Of a DNA stretch of 64,000 bases, positions 44,057 to 53,257 are shown in pieces. Every line of letters starts with the position of its first letter. The stretch's first letter is position 1. The position numbers were made by a program, and so were the translations under genes. The stretch covers positions 37,091-101,090 of the forward strand of contig NZ_LBMW01000030.1 of NCBI RefSeq assembly GCF_026168105.1, given 5' to 3'. This stretch comes from Streptomyces hygroscopicus. Its GTDB lineage: Bacteria; Actinomycetota; Actinomycetes; Streptomycetales; Streptomycetaceae. The notes beneath the pieces are model-generated. The model was not told the DNA's origin and searched no databases. It saw nothing but the letters and a program-made list of their open reading frames with translations.

Positions 44057-45430
44057 ATGAGCGAACCCACCACAAAGGGCCCCGGCACGCAGACCAGCCG
44101 GGCGGCACTTGCGGGCGCGCGGAGCCAACACGAGTCCGTGGAGAGGGCTCTGGAGCGCGCCGAGAAGGCGGCGCACCTGGGCGGCTTCATCACCCTCGAC
44201 CGGGACGCCGCCGCCAAGGCCCCTGGCGGGCCGGGCCCGTTGTCCGGCATGACCGTCGCGGTCAAGGACAACATCCATGTCGCCGGGCTGCCCAACACGG
44301 CCGGCACACCCGCCCTGCGGGACTTCGTCCCCGCGAGCGACGCACCCGCGGTGCGGCGGCTGCGTGAAGCCGGTGCCGTGATCCTGGGCAAGGCCAACAT
44401 GCACGAGCTGGCGCTCGGTATCAGCAGCAACAACCAGGCCTTCGGTCCGGTCCGCAACCCGCACGACCCCAGCCGTTTCGCCGGGGGCAGCAGCGGCGGG
44501 GTCGCCGCGCTCGTCGCGGCCGGAGTGGTGCAGGCCGGGCTGGGCACCGACACGGGCGGCTCGGTGCGCATCCCTGCCGCAGTCACCGGCACCTGCGCGC
44601 TTCGGCCCACCGTCGGGCGCTACCCCGGGCAGGGCGTGACACCCCTGTCGAGCACCCGGGACACCATCGGTCCCATGGCGCACCGGGTCGCGGACCTGGC
44701 CCTGCTGGACGGCGTCCTCAGCGATGACGACACCCCAATCGCTGCCCGTCCGCCGCGGTCGATCCGGCTGGGGGTGCCGACCGGTCACTTCACCGAGCCG
44801 CTGGAGGACGAAGTCGCCGTCCAGTGGGAGACGGCCCTGCACAGCCTGGAGGCGGCCGGCGTGGAACTGGTCCCGGTCGACGTCACCTCGTTCATCGAAC
44901 GCGAGTTTGAGACCGGTATGGCCATAGTGCTGTACGAGACCCGGGTGGAGCTGTCCGCCTACCTGGCGGAGTACCGGCCGGAGACGGACCTCGCCGCGCT
45001 CGCCGCCCTCATCGCGGGCCCCGACGTGCGGGGCGTCTTCGAGAACTGCATCCTCGACGGGGCCCCGGCCCTGGTCTCGGAGGACGTCTACCGCGAGTGC
45101 CTGGCCCACCGGCAGCGCCTGCGCGCGGCCTACGCGGAGACGTTCGCCGCACACGGCCTGGACGGCCTGGCCTTCCCGACCACCCCGGCCACCGCCCTTG
45201 ACCTGGCCACTTGCGACCAGGGCATGGTCCTGTGCGGACAGCCAGTCGACACCTTCGCCACCTTCATCCGCAACACCGGCCCGGCCAGCGTCATCGGCGC
45301 CCCCGGCCTGAGCATGCCGATGGGCGTGGCGACCAACGGCCTGCCGACGGGCCTCGAGATCGACGCCCCTGCCGGAGCCGACCGCGAACTGCTCGCCCTC
45401 GGGCTGACCCTGGAGGCGATCTGCGGTTGA
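44057..45430 (+). CDS. amidase-signature hydrolase (indoleacetamide/mandelamide-hydrolase-like)
   Basis: A 457-residue amidase-signature enzyme that hydrolyses amides to acids plus ammonia. The Ser-Ser-Lys triad is visible as K70 (VAVKDN), S145 (GGSSGG) and S169 (DTGGSVRIP). Its closest resemblance by eye is to IaaH/MdlY-type arylacetamide hydrolases. ATG 44057 has AAGGAG upstream. It is divergent from the importer operon across a strong palindrome and ends at a hairpin terminator. Confidence 0.88.
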   Translation: MSEPTTKGPGTQTSRAALAGARSQHESVERALERAEKAAHLGGFITLDRDAAAKAPGGPGPLSGMTVAVKDNIHVAGLPNTAGTPALRDFVPASDAPAVRRLREAGAVILGKANMHELALGISSNNQAFGPVRNPHDPSRFAGGSSGGVAALVAAGVVQAGLGTDTGGSVRIPAAVTGTCALRPTVGRYPGQGVTPLSSTRDTIGPMAHRVADLALLDGVLSDDDTPIAARPPRSIRLGVPTGHFTEPLEDEVAVQWETALHSLEAAGVELVPVDVTSFIEREFETGMAIVLYETRVELSAYLAEYRPETDLAALAALIAGPDVRGVFENCILDGAPALVSEDVYRECLAHRQRLRAAYAETFAAHGLDGLAFPTTPATALDLATCDQGMVLCGQPVDTFATFIRNTGPASVIGAPGLSMPMGVATNGLPTGLEIDAPAGADRELLALGLTLEAICG

Positions 45431-45440
45431 GGTTCCCCGG

Positions 45441-45477
45441 GTCGGCGGGGGCGTGCCGTCCCGGGCACGCCGCCGAC
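45441..45477 (+). terminator. hairpin terminator after the amidase gene
   Basis: GTCGGCGG and GCGTGCC pair with GGGCACGC and CGCCGAC across a short loop, with two unpaired G. The stem is about 15 bp and begins 10 bp after the stop codon. Confidence 0.6.
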
Positions 45478-45539
45478 CGTGTGCCCAGCGGTGCTACCGG
45501 AGCACATGCGCTGTTCGGCGTTGAAGCGGCTACGAGCGC

Positions 45540-45880
45540 TTCGCGGGAGGTCGAGCTCGGCCGCGAAGAAAGCCGAGGCCGCCTTGAGGATCTCGTTGGC
45601 CCGGCGAGCTCGGCGATCTCGGCCTTTTAGCCGCTTGATCTCCGCGGCCTCCCCCGAAGTCACCCCGGGACGCTGGCCGGCGTCGACCTCGGCCTTGCGG
45701 ACCCACGTCCGCACCGTCTCGGCGGAACCGATGCCCGGCTTCGCAGCGGCCGCCTTCATCGCGGCCCACTCAGTTGGGTAGTTGGGGGGATCTCCGCGAC
45801 CAAGTGCACGGCACGCCCACGAAGCTCGGCAGGGTATGAGGACCGACGAGCCGTGACTCCACCCAACTCGGGATAGTCCG
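45540..45880 (-). pseudogene. IS3-family OrfA, frameshifted
   Basis: The minus strand reads SSYPAELRGRAVHLVAEI, then in the next frame YPTEWAAMKAAAAKPGIGSA, ETVRTWVRKAEVDAGQRPGV and RRANEILKAASAFFAAELD. This is an IS3 OrfA with its helix-turn-helix and leucine-rich end. One base is missing in a run of six C (plus-strand G at 45784-45790). OrfB and the DDE domain are absent. Confidence 0.82.
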
Positions 45881-46104
45881 GAGCCTCCATCAGACCCGGA
45901 GCGGTTCGCGCCCCCAGCAGTTGGATCAAACGTCTCCGGACATCCAACCGCTGGAGCCGCTGACCCGGCGAACCTTCCCGGTTAGAGCAGTCAAGGAGGA
46001 GCTCGCGGCGGGGGCGCCACCTTTCGTCCGGGAACGTTCCGCGTGCCTCACCTGCGTTGCCCGGCGCGATGCTTCATCCTCGCCGTGGCCGCCGGCGTCC
46101 CGGC

Positions 46105-47124
46105 TCAGCGAGAGGACCTCATGGTTGCCGTGGACGGGGCCGGCACCGACCGCTCTGACATTGGTGACGGGGACCTGTCCGTCAGAGCCTGCCATTCGCG
46201 CGGAGACATCCCGTAGGCCGTGCGGAACGCCCGGCTGAAGTGGGCGGCGCTGAAGAAACCCCACCGGTGTGCCACGGCGGCGACGGCCGGTCTCGTCCGG
46301 CGCGGGCGGGCGAGTTCCCGGCGGCACTCCTCAAGACGCCGACGCCTGATCCATCCCCCTACCGTCTCGTCCTGCCTCTGGAAGAGGCGTTGCAGATGGC
46401 GTGGGGAGATGTGGTGGGCCGCGGCGATCGTTTCCACCGACAGCGACGGCTCCGCCAGCTGGCTGTCGATGTAGGCGCGGATCCGCAACAAAAGGGTCTG
46501 CTGGGCGGCGTCGGATTCCGTGGCGTCCTGGCCGAGCCGTTCGGCGACGACCGTGGTGAGCAGGTCCGCCACATTGCGGGCGAGCATCTCGCCGACCTCG
46601 GGGCGGTATGACCCGGCTTCGGCGGACAGCCTGGACAGCAGCGGCACCACCAGCGCGGCCAGGCCCTGATCGGGTCCGATGGTCACACCGGTGATGCGCC
46701 GCAGATCGCACTCAGGCAGCCTCATCGCCTGCCGGGGCATCTGGAAGACGATCATCTCGAAGCGTTCCGGGAAGTGCAGCGTGTACGGGAGGGTCGTGTC
46801 ATACAGGGCGAACTCACCCGGTTCGAGCCGCGCGACCCGCCCGTCCTGGACGACGACGCCCGTGCCACGGCTCTGCAGGCCCACCAGCATGTACTCGTCG
46901 GGGGATCCGGCGATCAGACGCCTGCTGCGACGCACCTGCTCCGGTTCGGCGTCGACCGTGGAGATCTGCAGTTGCCCGAGCTGCTCCGTGGTGACAGCGC
47001 CGAAGAAGGGCTCGCCCTGCGGCGCCGCGACATCCAGTGGTACGAAAGTGCGCCAGACGACGTCGTGCCAGTAGGCGAGCCTGTCGCCGGGCGGTACGGA
47101 TTCCGTGGAGAGGACAACGGCCAC
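46105..47124 (-). CDS. AraC-family transcriptional activator
   Basis: A 339-residue regulator with an N-terminal AraC-like ligand-binding domain (YWHDVVWRTFVPLDV) and a C-terminal double helix-turn-helix (LSVETIAAAHHISPRHLQRL and WGFFSAAHFSRAFRTAYGMS). GTG 47124 has GGAGGAGG upstream. It is divergent from the aldoxime dehydratase gene; AraC-type activators such as NitR are known to switch on nitrilase genes, so control of the dehydratase-nitrilase pair is likely. Confidence 0.9.
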   Translation of the reverse strand: MAVVLSTESVPPGDRLAYWHDVVWRTFVPLDVAAPQGEPFFGAVTTEQLGQLQISTVDAEPEQVRRSRRLIAGSPDEYMLVGLQSRGTGVVVQDGRVARLEPGEFALYDTTLPYTLHFPERFEMIVFQMPRQAMRLPECDLRRITGVTIGPDQGLAALVVPLLSRLSAEAGSYRPEVGEMLARNVADLLTTVVAERLGQDATESDAAQQTLLLRIRAYIDSQLAEPSLSVETIAAAHHISPRHLQRLFQRQDETVGGWIRRRRLEECRRELARPRRTRPAVAAVAHRWGFFSAAHFSRAFRTAYGMSPREWQALTDRSPSPMSERSVPAPSTATMRSSR

Positions 47125-47351
47125 AAAAGCCTCCTCCTGCAGCGCTGCGCAGCACTATAACCAGGCAGCCGTCAAATGATCTGTAACGGATCCGTATCCG
47201 ATGCCCCAGCGTGCTGATCGATCGATGTCTGGCGGGGCCCGGAAAAGCCGTGTCGTTTTTGGTCAAGTCCCGGGGCGCCGCCAGTCAAATCCGGCCAGGT
47301 GTGCGGCTTAGCCTCCAGCCACCCCTGATGCCACTGCTTGCCGGAGGAGAC
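47125..47351. promoter_or_regulatory. divergent promoter region, araC and aldoxime dehydratase
   Basis: The 227-bp gap holds a minus-strand -10 TATAGT (47154-47159) ahead of araC and a 10-bp palindrome ACGGATCCGT (47186-47195) that may be part of an activator site. A GGAGGAGA ribosome site precedes the dehydratase. No sure -35 could be chosen for either gene. Confidence 0.45.
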
Positions 47352-48389
47352 ATGTCCACAGCCGGGCGCTCTGGGCGCACGCCGCGCTTCCCCGCGTACA
47401 GTTCGCATTTCCCAGAGGACATGCAGGCGTTCGTGTTTGCCCAGTTCGCCTGTCAGGCGGGTTCAGCCGACGAGGCCGCGCACGGTGCCGCCGCGCTCGC
47501 GGAACTGTTCGCCGGGGAGCACCAGCCGGACGTGCTGGACCGCGGACGGTTCACCGACACCGCCGGCTCTCACAATGTCGTCTGGCTGGCCTACTGGTTC
47601 GACCCGGAGGCCCACGACCGGTGGCAGCGGTCCGATCGCGTCCGCTCCGCCTGGGAACAGCTGCCCTCCGACGGCCCGGTCGGCCACTGGCGCGAGGCGT
47701 GCGTCATCCCGGTCGAGCGCAACGAGACCCTGCACACCCACCGGCGTGCCGACTACGCGACCAGCGGCCTGGCCCAGCACGAGGCGGTGGAACTGCCCGA
47801 GACCCAGGTGCACGACTACTGGGGCGCCGCTCGCGACCGCATCGCCGACTCTGCCGTCGACCCGTTCGAGCCCGGGCTTCCTGTCTTTGAACCGCGGACC
47901 GCCCTCGAGTGCGACACGCTGGGACGGCGGATCACCGTCGAGGTGCCCGGGAACGTCGCCCTGATCCGTACCGCGCAGGACTGGTCCGCCAGCACCCTTT
48001 ACCGCGAGAAATACCTGGCCGACGTCAAACCGGTCAAGGACCGCGGTGTCGACTTCCTCGCCACTCACGCGGATTCCGGCTGCATCGCCGCCCGCAACCT
48101 CGACGAGGAGTCGGTCGACGGCTCGCCGTTGCCGCGCGCCTGCACCATCGCCTGGTTCGCCTCGCTCGAGCACCTCATGACCTGGTGCCGATCACACCGC
48201 ACCCACCTCGAGATCTACGCCAGCTTCTTCCAGATGGTCGGAGGCGGGCCGGGGCCCCTCGACGTCGCGTTCTGGCACGAGGTGTCGGTCCTGCCCGGCG
48301 GCGCGGTCACCACCGAATACGTCAACTGCCACCAGGCGACAGGCTTCCTGCCGCTGACCGCCCACCACCACAGCACCATCACCGACTGA
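47352..48389 (+). CDS. aldoxime dehydratase (heme-dependent, Oxd family)
   Basis: A 345-residue enzyme, the normal Oxd length, that dehydrates aldoximes to nitriles with a heme b whose iron binds the substrate nitrogen. Family landmarks are SHFPEDMQAFVFAQFA at the start, VHDYWGAARDRI in the middle and FWHEVSVLPGG and VNCHQATGF near the end. H309 is the probable heme ligand and H327 a candidate catalytic His, by position. ATG 47352 has GGAGGAGA. The nitrilase gene follows 78 bp downstream, giving a complete aldoxime-to-acid route. Confidence 0.9.
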   Translation: MSTAGRSGRTPRFPAYSSHFPEDMQAFVFAQFACQAGSADEAAHGAAALAELFAGEHQPDVLDRGRFTDTAGSHNVVWLAYWFDPEAHDRWQRSDRVRSAWEQLPSDGPVGHWREACVIPVERNETLHTHRRADYATSGLAQHEAVELPETQVHDYWGAARDRIADSAVDPFEPGLPVFEPRTALECDTLGRRITVEVPGNVALIRTAQDWSASTLYREKYLADVKPVKDRGVDFLATHADSGCIAARNLDEESVDGSPLPRACTIAWFASLEHLMTWCRSHRTHLEIYASFFQMVGGGPGPLDVAFWHEVSVLPGGAVTTEYVNCHQATGFLPLTAHHHSTITD

Positions 48390-48405
48390 CCGGGACCTGG
48401 CAGCG

Positions 48406-48453
48406 TCCGGACAAAGAACGATCCGGACCAAGAACAATCCGGACCAAGAACAA
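48406..48453 (+). repeat. three tandem 16-bp repeats before the nitrilase gene
   Basis: The unit TCCGGACCAAGAACAA occurs exactly at 48422-48437 and 48438-48453 and with two changes at 48406-48421. The array ends directly at the AGGAG ribosome site, so it could set mRNA structure or bind a regulator between dehydratase and nitrilase. Confidence 0.9.
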
Positions 48454-48467
48454 AGGAGACGAAGAAC

Positions 48468-49484
48468 ATGGTGGAGTACACGGGCGCTTTCAAGGCTGCC
48501 GTGGTCCAGGCCGAGCCGGTCTGGCTGGATGCCGATGCCACGATCGACAAGAGCATCGCCCTGATCGAGGAAGCCGCCTCGGCCGGAGCGCAGTTGATCG
48601 CCTTCGGGGAGACCTTCATTCCCGGCTACCCCTGGTGGCTGTGGCTGGACTCGCCCGCCGCGGGCTTTGAGTTCTTCGGCCGCTACCACGAGAACTCGCT
48701 CACCCTGGACGGTCCGCGATTCAAGCGCCTGCTCGACGCGGCCCGCACGAACAACATCAACGTGATGGCCGGGTTCAGTGAGCGCAGCGGCGGCAGTCTC
48801 TACATGGGCCAGGCACTGATCTCCGCCGACGGCGACCTGGTCTCCTCCCGGCGCAAGCTCAAGCCCACCCATGTGGAACGCACCGTCTTCGGCGAGGGCG
48901 ACGGCTCCGACCTCGCCGTCCACGACACCCCGCTGGGCCGGATCGGCGGCCTGTGCTGCTGGGAACACCTGCAGCCGCTGTCCAAGTACGCCATGTACAG
49001 CCAGCACGAACAGATCCACGTGGCCGCCTGGCCCAGCTTCTCGGTCTACAAGGGCGCGGCCTACGCGCTCGGCCCGGAGGTCAACACCGCGGCCTCCCGC
49101 ATGTACGCCGTCGAAGGGCAGGTCTTCGTCCTCGCCCCGTGCTCGCTCATCGGCGACGCCGCCCTCGAGCTGTTCTGCGACACCCCGGCCAAGCAGCAGA
49201 TGCTGCAGCGCGGTGGCGGCTTCGCACAGATCTACGGCCCGGACGGCAGCCCCCTGGCCGAACCGCTGCCCGAGGACGCCGAAGGCATCCTGTACGCCGA
49301 CATCAACCTGGCGGCCATCGCCGTCGCCAAGGCCGCCGCCGACCCCGTCGGGCACTACTCCCGCCCCGACGTCACCCGCCTGCTGCTCAACCAGACCCAG
49401 CGACGCCCCGTCGAACACACAGCCCCCCGCGTGGAGACCCTCGAGGAGCCGGCCCTGCCGGAACCGGAGACGGCCCAGGCCTGA
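48468..49484 (+). CDS. nitrilase
   Basis: A 338-residue carbon-nitrogen hydrolase that converts nitriles to acids and ammonia. The catalytic triad is E48 (FGETFIPGYPWW), K132 (RRKLKPTHVER) and C164 in CCWEHLQP, the true nitrilase form of the motif. AAGGAG lies 9 bases before the ATG. Residue landmarks suggest an aliphatic/arylaceto nitrilase. It follows the aldoxime dehydratase and is probably co-transcribed. Confidence 0.93.
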   Translation: MVEYTGAFKAAVVQAEPVWLDADATIDKSIALIEEAASAGAQLIAFGETFIPGYPWWLWLDSPAAGFEFFGRYHENSLTLDGPRFKRLLDAARTNNINVMAGFSERSGGSLYMGQALISADGDLVSSRRKLKPTHVERTVFGEGDGSDLAVHDTPLGRIGGLCCWEHLQPLSKYAMYSQHEQIHVAAWPSFSVYKGAAYALGPEVNTAASRMYAVEGQVFVLAPCSLIGDAALELFCDTPAKQQMLQRGGGFAQIYGPDGSPLAEPLPEDAEGILYADINLAAIAVAKAAADPVGHYSRPDVTRLLLNQTQRRPVEHTAPRVETLEEPALPEPETAQA

Positions 49485-49519
49485 CGCGGGCCACCGTCAA
49501 CCGCCGGCTTCGGGAAACG

Positions 49520-49540
49520 GTGCGGGGGCCTGCCCCGCAC
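49520..49540 (+). terminator. hairpin terminator after the nitrilase gene
   Basis: GTGCGGGG-GCCTG-CCCCGCAC is a perfect 8-bp stem with a 5-base loop, 35 bp after the stop codon. Confidence 0.6.
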
Positions 49541-49714
49541 CCGCCACACCGCAACGGGCAGGATGATCCGGTGCGACCAGGAGCTGTCGGTCCCGGTAGC
49601 CGCCGCTACGGCGCCTACCGGGACCGACGTCGCACTGGAGCTCGCGGGACTCAGGCGAACTTCTTCTTGCCCGTCCCCCTTCCACGAAGCTGCGCCCATT
49701 CGCCCATTGCGCGC

Positions 49715-50290
49715 AACGTGCGTGAGCACACCACCCTGGCCAAGATCGCTGCCGGCTTCCGCATCAGTGAAGCCACCGCTCACGCCTATGTACACAGCGT
49801 GACGCACTGCCGGCGGACAGGGCCCCGTCTCCCACCCGCGCCCTGCCGCGAGCCAAACCGAGTACATCCTGGTGGACGGCGCCGTCGCCGAGCGCGACCG
49901 GCTCGGCGACGGCGAACGCAAATACTCCGTCAAGGCCAGGCGGCACGGAGTGAACATCCAGGCGACCATCAGCCCGTCCGGCGAGCTGATCTGGTACCCA
50001 CCGGCACTGCCCGGCCGCACGGTGGACATCACCGCCCCCCACCCACCGCATCATCACCGTGTGTGAACGTCTGAAGATTCCCGTCCTGGCGGACAAAGCC
50101 TACGAACGCGCCGGAGGAACCGTCTGCACACCATTCAAACGGCGGGCGTGAGCTGACCGTGCACCCAGAAGTCCGTCAGCCGTGCGCACTCCGCTGCAGC
50201 CCAATCCGTCTGACGTCAAGGATCAAGGCCGTTCTCACCCTGGGGGAAGCACCGCTGAAGAAGCTCAATGAGAACGTGCTGGGCCCCGTT
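49715..50290 (+). pseudogene. IS5-family transposase, frameshifted
   Basis: Readable pieces in different frames: NVREHTTLAKIAAGFRISEA with THAYVHSV, then LVDGAVAERDRLGDGERKYS with KARRHGVNIQATISPSGELI, and CERLKIPVLADKAYERAGG. These follow the order of an IS5-type DDE transposase. Several frameshifts and a stop after FKRRA make it inactive. Confidence 0.75.
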
Positions 50291-50705
50291 AGCCTTGAGT
50301 AGTTCGCGACTGTCCAGTCGTGGCAGACGTTGTTCCTGTGCTGCCCTGTTGACGCTGTGAGGGGTTTCCCAGACACTGCATGCGTGCTAGCACACCAACG
50401 ACCCGGTTGGTCCTGAAAAAATCTGCAGCCGCATCGTTCAGAGTGAATTGGAGCTCACCGTCCAGATTCCTTACTGGCATCTCGTCGGAGTACGCTTCCT
50501 GGACATCAGTCGCCAGGCCCGCAAGTGTCTCAATCGACAGCCCGCTGTCTTGCCCGGCACTCACGATGGCCTCCCACAACTGAGAGGCGGTAAAAACCCT
50601 CTTCGTCTCGTATAACCCCCGCATGGCGACCATTTGGACAAAATCGCAAACCAATGCGCGTTCATCGTCTGCAAGAGATGCCTCGTTGAGGATAGGTGGA
50701 ATCAT
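50289..50705 (-). CDS. hypothetical protein
   Basis: A 138-residue mostly acidic helical protein (ALVCDFVQMVAMRGLYETKR, LSIETLAGLATDVQEAYSDE, LNDAAADFFRTNRVV) with a Gln/Ser/Thr-rich tail. ATG 50705 has GGAG six bases upstream. Codon use is less G/C-biased than in neighbouring genes. No family is recognised; it lies between two transposon remnants and may be transposon cargo. Confidence 0.55.
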   Translation of the reverse strand: MIPPILNEASLADDERALVCDFVQMVAMRGLYETKRVFTASQLWEAIVSAGQDSGLSIETLAGLATDVQEAYSDEMPVRNLDGELQFTLNDAAADFFRTNRVVGVLARMQCLGNPSQRQQGSTGTTSATTGQSRTTQG

Positions 50706-51170
50706 TTCGGCTCCGTTGTCTGGCTGTTGACCGCGGCGAATGCGCCGTGCCTACAAGTTCCACGGATACGCGGGCAAGCTTGGTTCAGCCTGGCTTGGAT
50801 CAACGGCTGTTATGTGACTGAAATCGATCGAGTCGGCCGTGATCACCGTGCGCAAAGAACTGCGGCGCGAGCCGCGCAGGCACTTCCCTTCGGCGAGCTG
50901 CCGCCCCGACTACCGGACGTGCTCCGTGGCCGCACGCTGGTGTTGTAACAAGGCCGACTTCGATCGCGGCGTCTTTCGACGGCGAGCGCCTCCGTCACCA
51001 CGGCGAGACGGCGGCGGCCAGGCAGTGGCTGGGCATAACTCCGCTGGGAGGAGGCGCTGGTGCCGGTACGCGGTGTGGCGCGGACTCTGGTGTCGGGGTA
51101 GGAGCTCACGTGGCTCTGGTAGATCTTCGTAGCCGGATATCACCAAAGGGACGCGGCCTGATCGGTGCAG
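50706..51170. other. 465-bp region between hypothetical gene and TnpB remnant
   Basis: No gene is supported. The plus strand reads MRRAYKFHGYAGKLG near 50739, faintly like a TnpB start, but stops soon. The left end of the IS605-like element should lie here, but no clear end could be placed. Confidence 0.35.
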
Positions 51171-51174
51171 CGGA

Positions 51175-52272
51175 GTCTCAAGTAAGCAAACAGAACGACG
51201 CGTTGGCGTTGGAGCGGGACGCCGGCGCGGCCGCTCGTGATCCGCTTCTGAAGAACTCGCCGTCCTGGCCGAGGTGTCCTCGGTACCGCTCCAGCAGGCG
51301 TTGAGGCACCTTCGGACGGCGTTCGGGAACTTCTTTGCCAAGCGAGCCAAAGTACCCGCGCTACAAGTCGCGGAAGAAGTCCCGCGCGTCGGCCGAGTAC
51401 TCCCGCAGCGCCTTCAAGTGGCGTGATGGGAAGCTGACGCTGGCGAAGACGGCGGACCCGCTGCACATCCGCTGCTCGCGTCCCCTTCCGGAGGGTGCGG
51501 AGCCGTCCACGGTGACGGTGTCCCGCGACGCGGCGGGACGCTGGTTTGTCTCGATGCTTGTCGAGGGCATCATCACTGCGGCCCCCACCACGTCGAACGC
51601 GGCCGGTATCGACGCGGGCACAACTTCGCTCCTGACCCTGTCCGCGGGGGAGAAGGTCACCAACCCCCGGCACCAGCGCCGGGACCGGGCGCGCTTGGCC
51701 ACGGTCCAGCGGGAACTCTCCCGCCAGGCGAAGGGCTCCAACAACCGAGACACCGCCCGCGTCGCGTAGCGAAAGTCCACGCCCGGATCACCGACCGGCG
51801 CCGCGACTTCCTGCACAAGCCGACCTCGCGCATCGTCCACGAGAACCAAGTGGCCGTGATCGAGGACCTGACCGCCCGCAACCTGCTGAAGAACGGCAAG
51901 CTCGCGCGCGCTATCTCGGAGGCGTCGTGGACGGAACTGCGCTCCATGCTGGAGTACAAGTGCTCCTGGTACGGGCGCGAACTCGTCGTGATCGACCGCT
52001 GGTTCCCCAGCAGCAAGCTGTGCGGGAACTGCGGCACGGTCCGCGAGAAGCTGCGGCTGAACGTTCGCGAGTGGACGTGCGACTGCGGCACCGTGCATGA
52101 CCGCGACGTGAACGCGGCACGCAACATACTCGCCGCCGGGCTGGCGGCGTCTGCCTTCGGAGACGGTGTAAGACCTCAACGGGAGTCCTCCCGGACGGGG
52201 CAGTCGCCGATGAAGCACGAAACCCAGCGGGCGACCGCTGGAATCCCCACCTTCAGGCGAGGGAGGAAGTCA
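51175..52272 (+). pseudogene. tnpB: TnpB (IS200/IS605 RNA-guided nuclease ancestor), frameshifted
   Basis: Three frames join to one TnpB: EVSSVPLQQALRHLRTAFGN, then YPRYKSRKKSRASAEYSRSA and AAGIDAGTTSLLTLS (first RuvC Asp), then NQVAVIEDLTARNLLKN (RuvC Glu), a zinc finger CGNCGTVRE...CDCGTVHD and HDRDVNAARN (last RuvC Asp). Frameshifts lie near 51345 and 51766. The catalytic residues persist although the gene is broken. The 3' part runs into an IS605-type right end with a hairpin and AGGAAGTCAA at 52262-52271; TnpB guide RNAs normally arise from this end. Confidence 0.82.
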
Positions 52273-52274
52273 AC

Positions 52275-52738
52275 AGCTGGAACAGCACGCTGGTCCGCGA
52301 AAGCGGCGCGTTCAGAGGCTCCAGGAGCCCGGCACCGCCCCGCCCGGCCAGCAGGACACCGGCCGTGTCAACCAGCTTTTGCAACAGCGGGGTACGACGC
52401 TGGTAACGCACCGTCAGTCCGCTGGCCTGTTCGGCGAACGTGACCTTCAAACAGGCCGGGTTCTCGCAGTACAAGCGGCGCACGCTCAGCTCGATGCGCA
52501 CCGGCCGTCCACCGATCGCCCTGTCGGCCGGATGGCGTACGTAGCGGCTGTGCACCCAGTCGCTGGTGATGCCACAGCCCGTACACCGAGCAGGCACTTC
52601 GTGGCTACGAGCTCGGACGCTCACGACAGGGGCTGTCGTGTCTACGGAGATAACCGTCACGCCGGTCAAGTGCGACAGGGAGGCAAGTTCGGCAACACAC
52701 AACGGGAGATGCCCAGCACCGGGAAGCTCGTGTCCCAC
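52275..52738 (-). pseudogene. ISL3-family transposase, N-terminal fragment cut by the IS605 end
   Basis: Reading on the minus strand: SVDTTAPVVSVRARSHEVPA, a CTGC zinc half, RRLYCENPACLKVTFAEQAS and LLAGRGGAGLLEPLNAPLSR. The ISL3 zinc-finger and HTH parts are intact and in frame. Sequence changes to the IS605 right end exactly after VLFQL, so the IS605-like element inserted into this transposase gene. Confidence 0.8.
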
Positions 52739-52759
52739 GTCCCTGTGGTGATCTCCGCT

Positions 52760-52975
52760 ACGAAAATCTTGCCTTGAGCATCCGGCGCCCGGAGACGCCG
52801 AGGAAATCGGACACCACCGAGGTTAGTTTGATCCCGCAGTCCTCCAGCAGGTTCCGCAGCCGCTGGGCCTCCCCGGCGCGCTCGCGCACGACGTCGGTGC
52901 GATGCCGGGTCAGGTCCCACAGCTGCCGGATCGGCTGCGCGGCACGAACGAGGGGCGGACCCAAGGCTGATGCGT
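52760..52975 (-). pseudogene. IS110-family transposase, internal fragment
   Basis: PIRQLWDLTRHRTDVVRERA followed by LRNLLEDCGIKLTSVVSDFL matches the coiled middle of IS110 transposases. Both the DEDD N-terminus and the C-terminal serine domain are absent. Confidence 0.75.
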
Positions 52976-53200
52976 TCTCAGGCTTCAAGTCGGGAGCGAC
53001 GCCAACGGCGTGGCGGGCGATGCCGGCCAGCGTGGTGGCGCCGCCGAGTACCGCGAGCAGGCACGGGGCGAGCAGCGACCCCAGCCGCTAGCGGCAACCC
53101 CGCATCCGTCGCGGATCGGGCAGCCGGTCCAGCACGTCGGCCAGGGAGGTGGGTTCGGGCGGTCCGGCAGGCAAGTGCAACAGGTCGACAACGCCGCGGT
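52960..53200 (-). pseudogene. ISAs1-family transposase, N-terminal fragment
   Basis: Minus-strand reading SLADVLDRLPDPRRMRGCR, a stop, then RLGSLLAPCLLAVLGGATTL matches the start of ISAs1 transposases. It is broken by an in-frame stop and abuts the IS110 fragment. Confidence 0.65.
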
Positions 53201-53257
53201 GGCGCTGGAGAACCTCGATCGGGGAGGACGGCACGCGAACGCGACCCCTGTTTGTGA

